From Muribaculaceae bacterium (GTDB lineage: Bacteria > Bacteroidota > Bacteroidia > Bacteroidales > Muribaculaceae): 6,277 nucleotides of DNA. The stretch is taken from NCBI GenBank assembly GCA_016287065.1, contig JAEEVB010000140.1:1-6277 (forward strand). The letters run 5' to 3'. The position numbers were made by a program, and so were the translations under genes. The notes below the pieces were generated by a model. The model was not told where the DNA came from and made no database searches. It worked only from the letters and a program-made list of their open reading frames with translations. Shown here piece by piece: positions 1-5,402 of the stretch (within the stretch, counting starts at the first letter, position 1; every line of letters starts with the position of its first letter).

Positions 1-231
1 GAGAGCCGCCGTGAGGAGCATGAACGCATTGTGGCCATGCTTGAGCGTTGCCCCTTCGACGAGGTGTGGCTCGTCGGCGACGAGTTTGCCGACATACCGT
101 GCCCTTACCGCAAGTTCCACGATGTGGAGCAGGTGAAGGCCGCCATCGCCGAGCATCGCCCCGAGGGTTGCTACATCCTCATCAAGGGCTCTAACGGCAC
201 CCGCCTGTTCCAGCTCCCCGCTGTGCTGTAA
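1..231 (+). CDS. murF: MurF C-terminal end (UDP-MurNAc-tripeptide--D-Ala-D-Ala ligase), 5' truncated
   Basis: Only the last 76 codons are present; frame 1 is open from the first base and stops with TAA at 229-231. MurF is the cytoplasmic ATP-dependent ligase that adds D-Ala-D-Ala to the UDP-MurNAc-tripeptide, the last soluble step of peptidoglycan precursor synthesis. The visible part fits the C-terminal Mur ligase domain: it begins with a charged ESRREEH stretch followed by an ERIV segment, as in the family's 'GEES..EH..I' region, then FDEVWLVGDEF, and closes with the typical ILIKGSNGTRLFQL tail. The catalytic and ATP-binding domains lie upstream of the window, so activity cannot be judged. 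The next gene, lepB, has its own promoter 1 base after this stop. A different Mur ligase is the main alternative, but the KGSNG tail favours MurF. Confidence 0.82.
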   Translation, partial: ESRREEHERIVAMLERCPFDEVWLVGDEFADIPCPYRKFHDVEQVKAAIAEHRPEGCYILIKGSNGTRLFQLPAVL

Positions 232-263
232 TTTGATTATATCGTGATTTTTCAGTAAGTTTG
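232..263 (+). promoter_or_regulatory. Bacteroidota-type promoter for lepB
   Basis: TTTG at 232-235 and TAAGTTTG at 256-263 are separated by 20 bases. This is an exact fit to the -33 TTTG / -7 TAnnTTTG pattern of the Bacteroidota housekeeping sigma factor. Transcription would start near 270, giving a leader of about 22 bases before the lepB ATG at 292. The promoter begins directly after the murF stop codon, so the lepB-wbqC unit can be transcribed independently of murF. The motif is seen in the sequence; its use is inferred. Confidence 0.75.
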
Positions 264-291
264 CACCCGCAATCACTTAAAACCGACATCA

Positions 292-1782
292 ATGAAACTG
301 TTCAATAAATCGAAAAAAGAGAAAGAACCCAAAGAAGAAAAACCTTTTGAGCCTCAGACTGGCGGCTTGCGTGAGCGTCTGTCACGCGTCAAGACCACGC
401 GCTGGGTGCGTTTTGGCATTGTGAGTGCCATCTTCTTCGCATGGGTGGCATGGCTTGGTAACTGGTGGGTGGCTCTGGCCTGGTTCCTGCTCGCCGACAT
501 CTACCTCACTCAGTTCATCCCCTGGAACTGGTGGAAAGGCTCAAAGAATCCCGTGGTAAAGGCTGTGATGAGCTGGGTCGATGCTATCGTCTATGCACTG
601 GTACTCGTCTATTTCCTCTTCCTCTTTGTGGGGCAAAACTACCAGATTCCCTCCTCGTCGCTCGAGAAGACTCTACTCACCGGCGACTTCCTGTGGGTGA
701 ACAAGCTCGTCTACGGACCACGTGTGCCTCAGACCCCACTGCACTTCCCGCTGGCACAGAACACCCTGTTCGGCTGCAAGAGCTACATCGAGAAGCCGCA
801 GTTCGCTTATCACCGACTCAAAGGTTTGCGCGACGTGGAGCGCTTCGACATTGTGGTGTTCAACTTCCCCGCTGGCGACACCGTTGCTACCAAGGTTCCC
901 AACCCCGACTACTACCGCCTGGTGTTTGAGCTGGGCCGAGATGCTGTGCATGCCGACAAGCAGCAGTTTGGCGATGTCATCTGGCGTCCTGTCGACCGCC
1001 GTGATGCCTACGTGAAGCGTTGCATAGCCCTGCCTGGTGAGCGAATCAAGATAGAGAAGGGTATCATCTACATCGATGGCAAGGCACTGCCCACACCTGA
1101 ATATGCTCAGTTCAACTATGCCCTCAACACGGGTGGTGCGCTCATCGACGACCAGACTTTCGATGACCAGGGTGTGAGCGGACGTCACGTCGAGGAAGCA
1201 TCACCCGAACCTGGCTACGAGGAAGACGCCTATCGCATGATTCATGCCGAAGACGGATGCTACCACTTGCCACTCACCAAAGGCATGAAGCAGTTCTTCG
1301 AGAAGATGGGCTTTACCGCCACCCGCGAGAGCGACGACAACCCCGAAATCGACAAGATTCTCACCTATCCGCTGGGTGTGAACTACGGCTGGACGCACGA
1401 CACCTATGCGCAGAATGTGAAAGGTGGCGGCATTTGGGTGCCCAAGAAGGGGGTGCGTCTGAACCTCACTCCTTACAACCTGCCCATCTACTTGCGTTGC
1501 ATCAAGAACTATGAAGGCAACGAGGTGGAAATGCAGCCCGACGGCACCATCCTCATCAATGGCAAGCCCGCTACCAGCTATGTGTTCAAGATGAACTATT
1601 ACTGGATGATGGGTGATAACCGCGACAACTCGAGCGACTCCCGCTACTGGGGCTTTGTGCCCGAAGATCACATCATTGGCACACCCATGTTCGTCATCAT
1701 CTCGTTCGATAAGGACAAGAAGTGGTTCCATGGCAAGATTCGCTGGAATCGCATCTTCACCGATGCTAACCCCGACAAATGA
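292..1782 (+). CDS. lepB: Signal peptidase I, long Bacteroidales form
   Basis: A 496-residue membrane serine protease (family S26) that removes signal peptides from exported proteins on the outer face of the inner membrane. The N-terminus is very basic and charged (residues 5-40). Hydrophobic segments follow at about 41-57, 58-76 and 97-113. The active region starts right after the third: IPSSSLEKTLLTGDFLWV at 119-136 holds the predicted nucleophile Ser123, VKRCIALPGE at 241-250 holds the general base Lys242, and GDNRDNSSDSRYWG at 441-454 is the conserved box E. The residue after the serine is Leu instead of the usual Met. The protein is much longer than E. coli LepB (324 residues) because of inserts at about 142-182 and 265-410, normal for Bacteroidales; the YGPRVPQTPL and KSYIE segments are typical of them. 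All catalytic parts are intact. No Shine-Dalgarno precedes the ATG. The stop overlaps the wbqC start. Confidence 0.95.
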   Translation: MKLFNKSKKEKEPKEEKPFEPQTGGLRERLSRVKTTRWVRFGIVSAIFFAWVAWLGNWWVALAWFLLADIYLTQFIPWNWWKGSKNPVVKAVMSWVDAIVYALVLVYFLFLFVGQNYQIPSSSLEKTLLTGDFLWVNKLVYGPRVPQTPLHFPLAQNTLFGCKSYIEKPQFAYHRLKGLRDVERFDIVVFNFPAGDTVATKVPNPDYYRLVFELGRDAVHADKQQFGDVIWRPVDRRDAYVKRCIALPGERIKIEKGIIYIDGKALPTPEYAQFNYALNTGGALIDDQTFDDQGVSGRHVEEASPEPGYEEDAYRMIHAEDGCYHLPLTKGMKQFFEKMGFTATRESDDNPEIDKILTYPLGVNYGWTHDTYAQNVKGGGIWVPKKGVRLNLTPYNLPIYLRCIKNYEGNEVEMQPDGTILINGKPATSYVFKMNYYWMMGDNRDNSSDSRYWGFVPEDHIIGTPMFVIISFDKDKKWFHGKIRWNRIFTDANPDK

Positions 1783-2459
1783 GTTCCATCAGTCTGCCCA
1801 TCGCCTACCGGCCCATCGTCATAGGCAGCATGACCGCGCCCTCGGTGCGGTGCTTTGCTGCTATGCTTGCCGCTCGCAAGGTGCTGGTCGACCCTATGCA
1901 GCAACATCTGCCTTTGCGTCATTCACACCATCGCTATGCCATTTTGGGGCCTAATGGCGTGCAACAGCTCAGCATTCCACTGGTGGGTAGCACCAACGCC
2001 ATGCCTGTGCCTATGCGGCAAGTGCGCATCTCAGAGCACGCGCGCTGGCGGCACCTGCACTGGGGCGCCATCTTCTCGGCTTATGGCAATACCCCTTATT
2101 TTCCTTATATTGCCGACGACCTGAAGCAACTCATCCTCGATGACTCGCAGCATAGCTTGCTCGCCTTGAATCAGCAACTCACCCAGCTAATCATCGACTT
2201 CCTCGACCTTCCTGTCTCTGTCCAGTTCCTTGACGGCGATGGGATGGAGGATACATCTTGCTGCGACCTGCGCAACCGTCTTGGCACTAAGCGCCCCGAC
2301 AACCTGCCCATCGTTGATGTTCCTTACCACCAGCTTTGGGCCGACCGCCATGGTTTCCAACCTGGCCTCAGCATCCTCGACCTGCTCATGAATTGCGGCC
2401 GCGAGTCCATCTTTACCCTCATTCGCATGACCCAAACCCTTGATTTAAGTTCTCTTTAG
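1779..2459 (+). CDS. WbqC-family protein
   Basis: A 226-residue protein with the pattern of the WbqC-like family. The best landmarks are LSIPLV at 64-69, ISEHARWRHLHWGAIFSAY at 84-102, then TPYFPYIADDL, and the C-terminal HGFQPGLSILDLLMNCG at 191-207, which matches the family's 'F.P.LSIVDLLFN.G' ending. The family takes its name from an O-antigen gene cluster; its biochemical activity is not firmly known, so none is assigned. No signal peptide or membrane segment is evident, so it is probably cytoplasmic. The ATG overlaps the lepB stop in an ATGA, implying translational coupling and shared transcription. The N-terminal 60 residues are less typical: the family's Y.GPVQYY-like opening appears only as IAYRPIVIGS. 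The reading frame is intact. No strong hairpin lies directly after the stop, so the transcript probably extends into the following gap. Confidence 0.82.
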   Translation: MSSISLPIAYRPIVIGSMTAPSVRCFAAMLAARKVLVDPMQQHLPLRHSHHRYAILGPNGVQQLSIPLVGSTNAMPVPMRQVRISEHARWRHLHWGAIFSAYGNTPYFPYIADDLKQLILDDSQHSLLALNQQLTQLIIDFLDLPVSVQFLDGDGMEDTSCCDLRNRLGTKRPDNLPIVDVPYHQLWADRHGFQPGLSILDLLMNCGRESIFTLIRMTQTLDLSSL

Positions 2460-2518
2460 GGTAGATTATTGCATCTCATAATTTTTGTTATACTTCAGGT
2501 GATTTGCACTGTCCCCAT

Positions 2519-2551
2519 TTTGTGAATGTTTATTCATTTGCAATAGTTTTG
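2519..2551 (+). promoter_or_regulatory. Promoter-like pair in the convergent gap (P1)
   Basis: TTTG at 2519-2522 and TAGTTTTG at 2544-2551 are 21 bases apart, an exact match to the Bacteroidota TTTG / TAnnTTTG promoter. A start near 2558 is predicted. No coding sequence follows on this strand before the convergent der gene. The DNA is T-rich, so a chance match is possible. Confidence 0.45.
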
Positions 2552-2557
2552 CATATT

Positions 2558-2701
2558 TTTTGTCTCGCCACAGTATCGAATCGCGCATTTTTTTATCAAG
2601 AGAATTGTGTGGTGATAACCTCTTTCCTACAATAAACCAACGGTTTTTAATACAAAAAAACCTCTCTAATGTTTAAAAAATATTAAAATGGGGTGTTTTT
2701 T
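2558..2701 (+). ncRNA. Candidate small RNA between P1 and the hairpin at 2654-2701
   Basis: If P1 is active, an RNA of about 144 bases would run from near 2558 to the T tract ending at 2701. Near its 5' end the segments 2565-2572 and 2608-2615 can form an 8-base-pair stem with one G-U pair around a 35-base interior. A small hairpin at 2634-2646 (AAACC / GGTTT) precedes five Ts. I recognise no known RNA family. This is an inference from promoter and terminator placement only; it could equally be the 3' tail of the lepB-wbqC transcript. Confidence 0.2.
2654..2701 (+). terminator. Possible weak intrinsic terminator with A tract / T tract
   Basis: The left arm 2654-2664 (As then ACCTC) pairs with 2690-2700 (GGGGT, G, then Ts). 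This gives five base pairs including one G-U, one A-G mismatch, and five A-T pairs, and it ends in six Ts at 2696-2701. The 25-base loop is AT-rich and can form a small TTTAA/TTAAA stem. The core is short, so efficiency is doubtful. It could end the lepB-wbqC message or an RNA from P1. Confidence 0.35.
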
Positions 2702-2713
2702 ACCTCAATTCTA

Positions 2714-2743
2714 TTGCAGATTGAAATTTCCATAGTATATTTG
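2714..2743 (+). promoter_or_regulatory. Promoter-like pair just upstream of a strong terminator (P2)
   Basis: TATATTTG at 2736-2743 is an exact TAnnTTTG -7 element. ATTG, with TTG at 2714-2716, lies 19 bases upstream and is a one-mismatch -33 element. Transcription would start near 2750, only about 35 bases before the terminator stem at 2784. No credible gene lies downstream on this strand. Confidence 0.5.
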
Positions 2744-2749
2744 CGGTGT

Positions 2750-2815
2750 GTTTTTCATGGTATTAGATTTAAGGTTAATTAAGATTGGTTGTCGGGAGAC
2801 AATCAATTTTTTTTT
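2750..2815 (+). ncRNA. Candidate ~66-base small RNA ending in a strong terminator
   Basis: The interval between the predicted start of P2 and the end of the T tract at 2815 would be a compact RNA of about 66 bases: roughly 34 unpaired U-rich bases followed by a 10-base-pair hairpin with a GGGA loop and nine Us. This layout (free 5' part plus 3' terminator hairpin) is common for trans-acting small RNAs. No known family is recognised. An ATG at 2757 opens a frame, but it runs through the terminator and is not believed. The call is an inference from signal placement. Confidence 0.3.
2784..2815 (+). terminator. Strong intrinsic terminator (+ strand)
   Basis: Arms 2784-2793 and 2798-2807 form ten consecutive base pairs with one G-U wobble, closed by a GGGA loop of the GNRA class and followed by an uninterrupted run of Ts to 2815. 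The upstream AAG at 2781-2783 can also pair with the first Ts. The long T run is only on the + side, so it acts on rightward transcription. It could end the lepB-wbqC message about 325 bases after wbqC, or a short RNA from P2. Confidence 0.8.
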
Positions 2816-2870
2816 GCCGTTATGCAAAACTGAGCATTTTTTTGCTTCTCTGTGAAGTGTGATAGCACAA

Positions 2871-2904
2871 AATAAGTGCACTTTTCTGTAAAAGTACACT
2901 TATT
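2871..2904 (-). terminator. Long hairpin, probable terminator of the era-der operon
   Basis: Arms 2871-2885 and 2890-2904 form 15 positions with a single mismatch around a CTGT loop. Read on the minus strand the stem is followed by TTGTG, and its own last bases are TTATT, giving a broken U-rich tail. It lies 80 bases past the der stop codon, in the right place to end that transcript. Each arm contains a near-identical 10-base element, AAGTGCACTT (a perfect palindrome) and AAGTACACTT, so a protein-binding site is a less likely alternative. The stem also faces the + strand and may work in both directions. Confidence 0.65.
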
Positions 2905-2983
2905 CTATCTCGATAATTCCTGAATAAATTCTGTATTATATCCTATTTTGAATGTATAATTGAATATTTATTATCAGCACCCG

Positions 2984-4297
2984 TTACTTCTGGCGGAAGT
3001 AGAGGTTGATAGGGGTGCCGCTCAGGTTCCAGCGTTCGCGAATCTGGTTCTCGAGGTAGCGCTTGTAGGGGTCGCGAATCCACTGCGGCAGGTTGCAGAA
3101 GAACACGAACGATGGCACGCGTGCCTCTTTAAGCATGGTCACATACTTGATTTTCACAAATTTGCCTTTCACTGCTGGTGGTGGATAGGCACTGATGATT
3201 TCCTGCATCGCGTTATTGAGTTGTGAGGTGGGAATCTGCAACTTGCGGTTCTTATAGACCTCGATGGCCGACTCCAGCACCTTGAAGATGCGCTGCTTGG
3301 TGAGCGCCGAGCCAAAGATGATGGGGAAGTCGGTAAACGGGGCAAAGCGGTCGCGAATGGTGGCGATGAAGTGGTCGATCGACTGTTGCGACTTGTGCTC
3401 GGCCACATCCCACTTGTTCACCAGCACCACAAGGCCTTTGCGGTTCTTCTCGATAATTGAGAAGATGTTCACGTCTTGCGACTCGATGCCACGTGTGGCG
3501 TCGATAAGCAGGATGCACACGTCGCTATACTCGATGGCCCTGATGCTGCGCAGCACCGAGTAGTACTCGATGTCCTCGTTTACCTTGGCCTTCTTGCGGA
3601 TGCCGGCGGTGTCGACCAGGTAGAAGTCGAAGCCAAATTTGTTGTAGCGCGAGTAGATGCTGTCGCGTGTGGTTCCGGCTATGTCGGTCACGATGTTGCG
3701 CTGCTCGTCCATGAGGGAGTTGATGAGCGACGATTTGCCTGCATTTGGCCTGCCCACGATGGCAAAGCGCGGAATCTCTTCGTCGACCTCTTCCTCTTTC
3801 TTTTCGGGCATGATGCGCACTACCTCGTCGAGCAGGTCACCTGTCCCGCTGCCGTTGATGGCTGAGATGGAGTAGGGTGTGCCCAATCCCAAAGAGTAGA
3901 ACTCGGCTTCACCGTACAGTCCCTCGTTGTTGTCGGCCTTGTTGGCCACCACAATCACGGGTTTTTTGCTCTGGCGCAGGATGGCTGCCACGTGGTCGTC
4001 GAGGTCGGTGATACCGTTCTTGATATCGACCATAAACAGAATCACGTCGGCTTCCTCGATGGCGAGCTGCACCTGCTTGTTGATTTCCTCTTCAAAGATG
4101 TCGTCACTGTTCACGACCCAGCCGCCGGTGTCGACCACCGACATCTCCATGCCGCACCACTCCATTTTGCCATACTGGCGGTCGCGGGTGGTGCCACTGG
4201 TGTCGTTCACAATGGCTGCACGGGTCTGCGTGAGCCGGTTAAATAAGGTGGATTTGCCCACATTGGGGCGTCCTACGATAGCAACGAGTCTTCCCAT
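2984..4297 (-). CDS. der: Ribosome-assembly GTPase Der (EngA)
   Basis: A 437-residue protein with the diagnostic tandem GTPase domains of Der, needed for maturation of the 50S ribosomal subunit in the cytoplasm. Domain 1: P loop GRPNVGKS at 9-16, DTGG at 56-59, NKAD at 119-122, SAI at 145-147. An acidic linker EKKEEEVDEE lies at 165-174. Domain 2: P loop GRPNAGKS at 182-189, DTAG at 229-232, NKWD at 294-297, SAL at 330-332. A KH-like domain fills about 350-437, ending GTPINLYFRQK, the usual Der C-terminus. All nucleotide-binding motifs are intact and the length is normal. The ATG at 4297 is the only sensible start, as the P loop begins eight residues later; it is preceded by A-rich sequence without a Shine-Dalgarno. 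It lies 69 bases downstream of era, and no promoter is evident in that spacer, so the two are probably co-transcribed. Confidence 0.97.
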   Translation of the reverse strand: MGRLVAIVGRPNVGKSTLFNRLTQTRAAIVNDTSGTTRDRQYGKMEWCGMEMSVVDTGGWVVNSDDIFEEEINKQVQLAIEEADVILFMVDIKNGITDLDDHVAAILRQSKKPVIVVANKADNNEGLYGEAEFYSLGLGTPYSISAINGSGTGDLLDEVVRIMPEKKEEEVDEEIPRFAIVGRPNAGKSSLINSLMDEQRNIVTDIAGTTRDSIYSRYNKFGFDFYLVDTAGIRKKAKVNEDIEYYSVLRSIRAIEYSDVCILLIDATRGIESQDVNIFSIIEKNRKGLVVLVNKWDVAEHKSQQSIDHFIATIRDRFAPFTDFPIIFGSALTKQRIFKVLESAIEVYKNRKLQIPTSQLNNAMQEIISAYPPPAVKGKFVKIKYVTMLKEARVPSFVFFCNLPQWIRDPYKRYLENQIRERWNLSGTPINLYFRQK

Positions 4298-4312
4298 AAT
4301 TTTTTGTTTATT

Positions 4313-4336
4313 CGTTTTATCACGAGTGATGAAACG
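4313..4336 (-). promoter_or_regulatory. Hairpin in the der leader
   Basis: The 24 bases can fold into a stem with arms CGTTTCATCA and TGATAAAACG around a CTCG loop (minus strand). All positions pair except one C-A mismatch. It ends about 15 bases before the der ATG and has no T run, so it is not an intrinsic terminator. It could stabilise the era-der message or influence translation of der. The fold is visible; the function is not known. Confidence 0.35.
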
Positions 4337-4338
4337 AG

Positions 4339-4360
4339 GTTTAGCGTTTAGATGTTTAGC
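4339..4360. repeat. Three tandem GTTTAG-type units in the era-der spacer
   Basis: On the + strand the bases read GTTTAGC, GTTTAGAT, GTTTAGC, directly followed by GTTGTG. The 10-mer GTTTAGCGTT therefore occurs twice (4339-4348 and 4354-4363) with a 15-base period. The tract lies immediately after the era stop codon (4367-4369) in transcription order. It may be a slippage-derived microrepeat; no function is assigned. Confidence 0.6.
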
Positions 4361-4366
4361 GTTGTG

Positions 4367-5248
4367 TTATTCGATATAACCAAAGGCGCGCAGTTTGTTC
4401 TCCTGGTTGCGCCAGTCTTTCTCCACTTTCACGTAGAGGTCGAGGTGAACATGCTTGTCAAAGAATTTCTCGATGTCTTTCCTCGACTCTATTCCCACAT
4501 GCTTGAGCTTGCTGCCCTTGTGACCTATGATGATGCCCTTCTGGCTGTCGCGCTCCACATACACCACCGCCATTATATGGATGCTGGTCTCGGTCTCGTC
4601 AAATTTCTCTACGATGACCTGTGTGGCATAGGGTACTTCTTTGTCATAGGTGAGCAGGATTTTCTCGCGTATGATTTCGGTCACGAAGAAACGTGCGTTG
4701 CGGTCGGTGAGAGCGTCCTTGCCAAAGTAGGGTGGACTCTCGGGCAGCAACTCTATGATGCGCTTCATGAGTTGGTCTACATTAAAGTTCACCAGAGCGC
4801 TGGTGGGGTAGATCTCGGCGCTGGGCAGCAGTTCCTTCCACTGTTCCACCAGTTTCACCAGTTCATCCTGTCCCTTGAGCAGGTCAATCTTGTTGATGAC
4901 CAGTAAGATGGGTATCTTCTCTTTCGCCACCTTGTCTAGAAATTCCTGGTTCTTGGTGGGCGACTCGATCACGTCGGTCACATAGAGCAGGATGTCGGCA
5001 TCTACCAATGCGCCGGTCGAGTACTCGAGCATGCTCTGCTGCAACCTGAACTTGGGCTTGAGCACACCGGGCGTGTCGCTGAACACAATCTGATAGTCGT
5101 CGCCGTTCACGATGCCCATGATGCGGTGGCGTGTGGTCTGCGCTTTGCTCGTGATGATAGAGAGTTTCTCACCCACAAGCAGGTTGCTCAGGGTAGACTT
5201 GCCCACATTGGGGTTTCCAACGATATTTACAAAACCAGCGCGATGCAT
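4367..5248 (-). CDS. era: GTPase Era
   Basis: A 293-residue GTPase that binds 16S rRNA near its 3' end and helps mature the 30S subunit. Motifs in order: P loop GNPNVGKS at 11-18, effector region QTTRHRIMGI at 37-46, DTPG at 58-61, NKID at 119-122, SAL at 150-152. The KH RNA-binding domain follows at about 200-293, with its loop in GIIIGHKGSKLK (238-249; GxxG at 242-245). All motifs are intact. I chose the ATG at 5246-5248, giving MHRAGFVNIVGNPNVGKS, because the family's P loop begins about ten residues from the start. The frame stays open to a TTG at 5288-5290, but that 14-codon extension (LFKRQITTLLFHRF) is not Era-like and starts next to the T tract of a terminator. No Shine-Dalgarno is seen. 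der follows after 69 bases, forming a ribosome-assembly pair. Confidence 0.96.
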   Translation of the reverse strand: MHRAGFVNIVGNPNVGKSTLSNLLVGEKLSIITSKAQTTRHRIMGIVNGDDYQIVFSDTPGVLKPKFRLQQSMLEYSTGALVDADILLYVTDVIESPTKNQEFLDKVAKEKIPILLVINKIDLLKGQDELVKLVEQWKELLPSAEIYPTSALVNFNVDQLMKRIIELLPESPPYFGKDALTDRNARFFVTEIIREKILLTYDKEVPYATQVIVEKFDETETSIHIMAVVYVERDSQKGIIIGHKGSKLKHVGIESRKDIEKFFDKHVHLDLYVKVEKDWRNQENKLRAFGYIE

Positions 5249-5292
5249 AAATCTGTGAAATAAAAGTGTTGTAATTTGTCGTTTAAACAAAC

Positions 5293-5336
5293 AAAAAACG
5301 CATCACCTCGATGGTTAAGGTTGTGATGCATTTTTT
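5293..5336 (-). terminator. Bidirectional intrinsic terminator between fabH and era
   Basis: GCATCAC at 5300-5306 pairs perfectly with GTGATGC at 5323-5329. After one mismatch the flanks A6 (5293-5298) and T6 (5331-5336) pair as well. Read in either direction the stem is followed by six Us, the classic form of a two-way terminator. On the minus strand it lies 67 bases after the fabH stop and 45 bases before the era ATG. It should separate fabH from era-der, at least partly. The loop is 16 bases and can add a short CC/GG pairing. Confidence 0.75.
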
Positions 5337-5349
5337 GCTATTCGGTCAA

Positions 5350-5376
5350 ATTCATCATTTCGGCGAAATGGTGAAT
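5350..5376. other. Second hairpin between fabH and era
   Basis: Arms 5350-5361 and 5365-5376 give 12 positions around a three-base loop. The pairing is complete with one U-G wobble in + strand RNA, and has one A-C mismatch in minus-strand RNA. It sits between the fabH stop and the terminator at 5293-5336. It lacks a proper T run (only TTT on the minus side), so it may protect the 3' end of the fabH message from exonucleases. The structure is seen; its role is inferred. Confidence 0.4.
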
Positions 5377-5402
5377 GATTCCTTGAGTTTTGCCCTCAGG
5401 GT

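Larger units (their letters stand above)
2460..2983. other. AT-rich gap between convergent operons, no protein gene
   Basis: This is 524 bases between wbqC (+) and der (-). Base composition changes sharply at both ends from GC-rich coding DNA to AT-rich DNA with many A and T tracts. The only open frames are short and cross hairpins or terminators. The gap contains two + strand promoter-like pairs, terminator-like hairpins at 2654-2701 and 2784-2815, and a long stem at 2871-2904; each is listed separately. A further stem pairs 2565-2572 with 2608-2615 (8 base pairs, one G-U). Since both neighbouring operons end here, promoters reading into the gap have no protein gene to serve. Confidence 0.8.

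Noticed and set aside
673..1731. Minus-strand open frames opposite lepB (about 171 and 176 codons)
   Set aside because: lepB is intact on the other strand, and these frames show no recognisable domain. They are explained by codon composition.
2634..2648. Small AAACC / GGTTT hairpin with T5 as a wbqC terminator
   Set aside because: The stem is only five base pairs with a three-base loop, about 175 bases past wbqC. It is too weak to call alone, so it is mentioned only within the candidate RNA.
2757..2855. Plus-strand 32-codon frame starting inside the candidate small RNA
   Set aside because: It runs through the strong terminator and its T tract, so an RNA from P2 would end before the stop codon. 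No following gene exists for it to act as a leader peptide.
2711..2899. Minus-strand open frame of 62 codons in the convergent gap
   Set aside because: It starts at a GTG inside the stem of the der terminator and runs through the + strand terminator hairpin and T/A tracts. Its composition (many Lys, Asn, Phe) is what AT-rich non-coding DNA gives, and no family motif is visible.
2460..2983. Insertion sequence remnant, CRISPR array or tRNA in the gap
   Set aside because: No terminal inverted repeats with target duplication, no regularly spaced direct repeats, no cloverleaf with a T-arm motif, and no transposase fragment were seen.
3476..4379. Long plus-strand open frames opposite der (about 129 and 150 codons)
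   Set aside because: They lie antisense to a fully intact Der with all GTPase motifs. GC-rich codon use readily creates such shadow frames, and no promoter or family motif supports them.
4352..4906. Plus-strand frame of 184 codons opposite era
   Set aside because: It is antisense to the conserved Era KH and G domains and overlaps the GTTTAG repeat. Its regular hydrophobic look is a mirror of Era codons, not a family signature.
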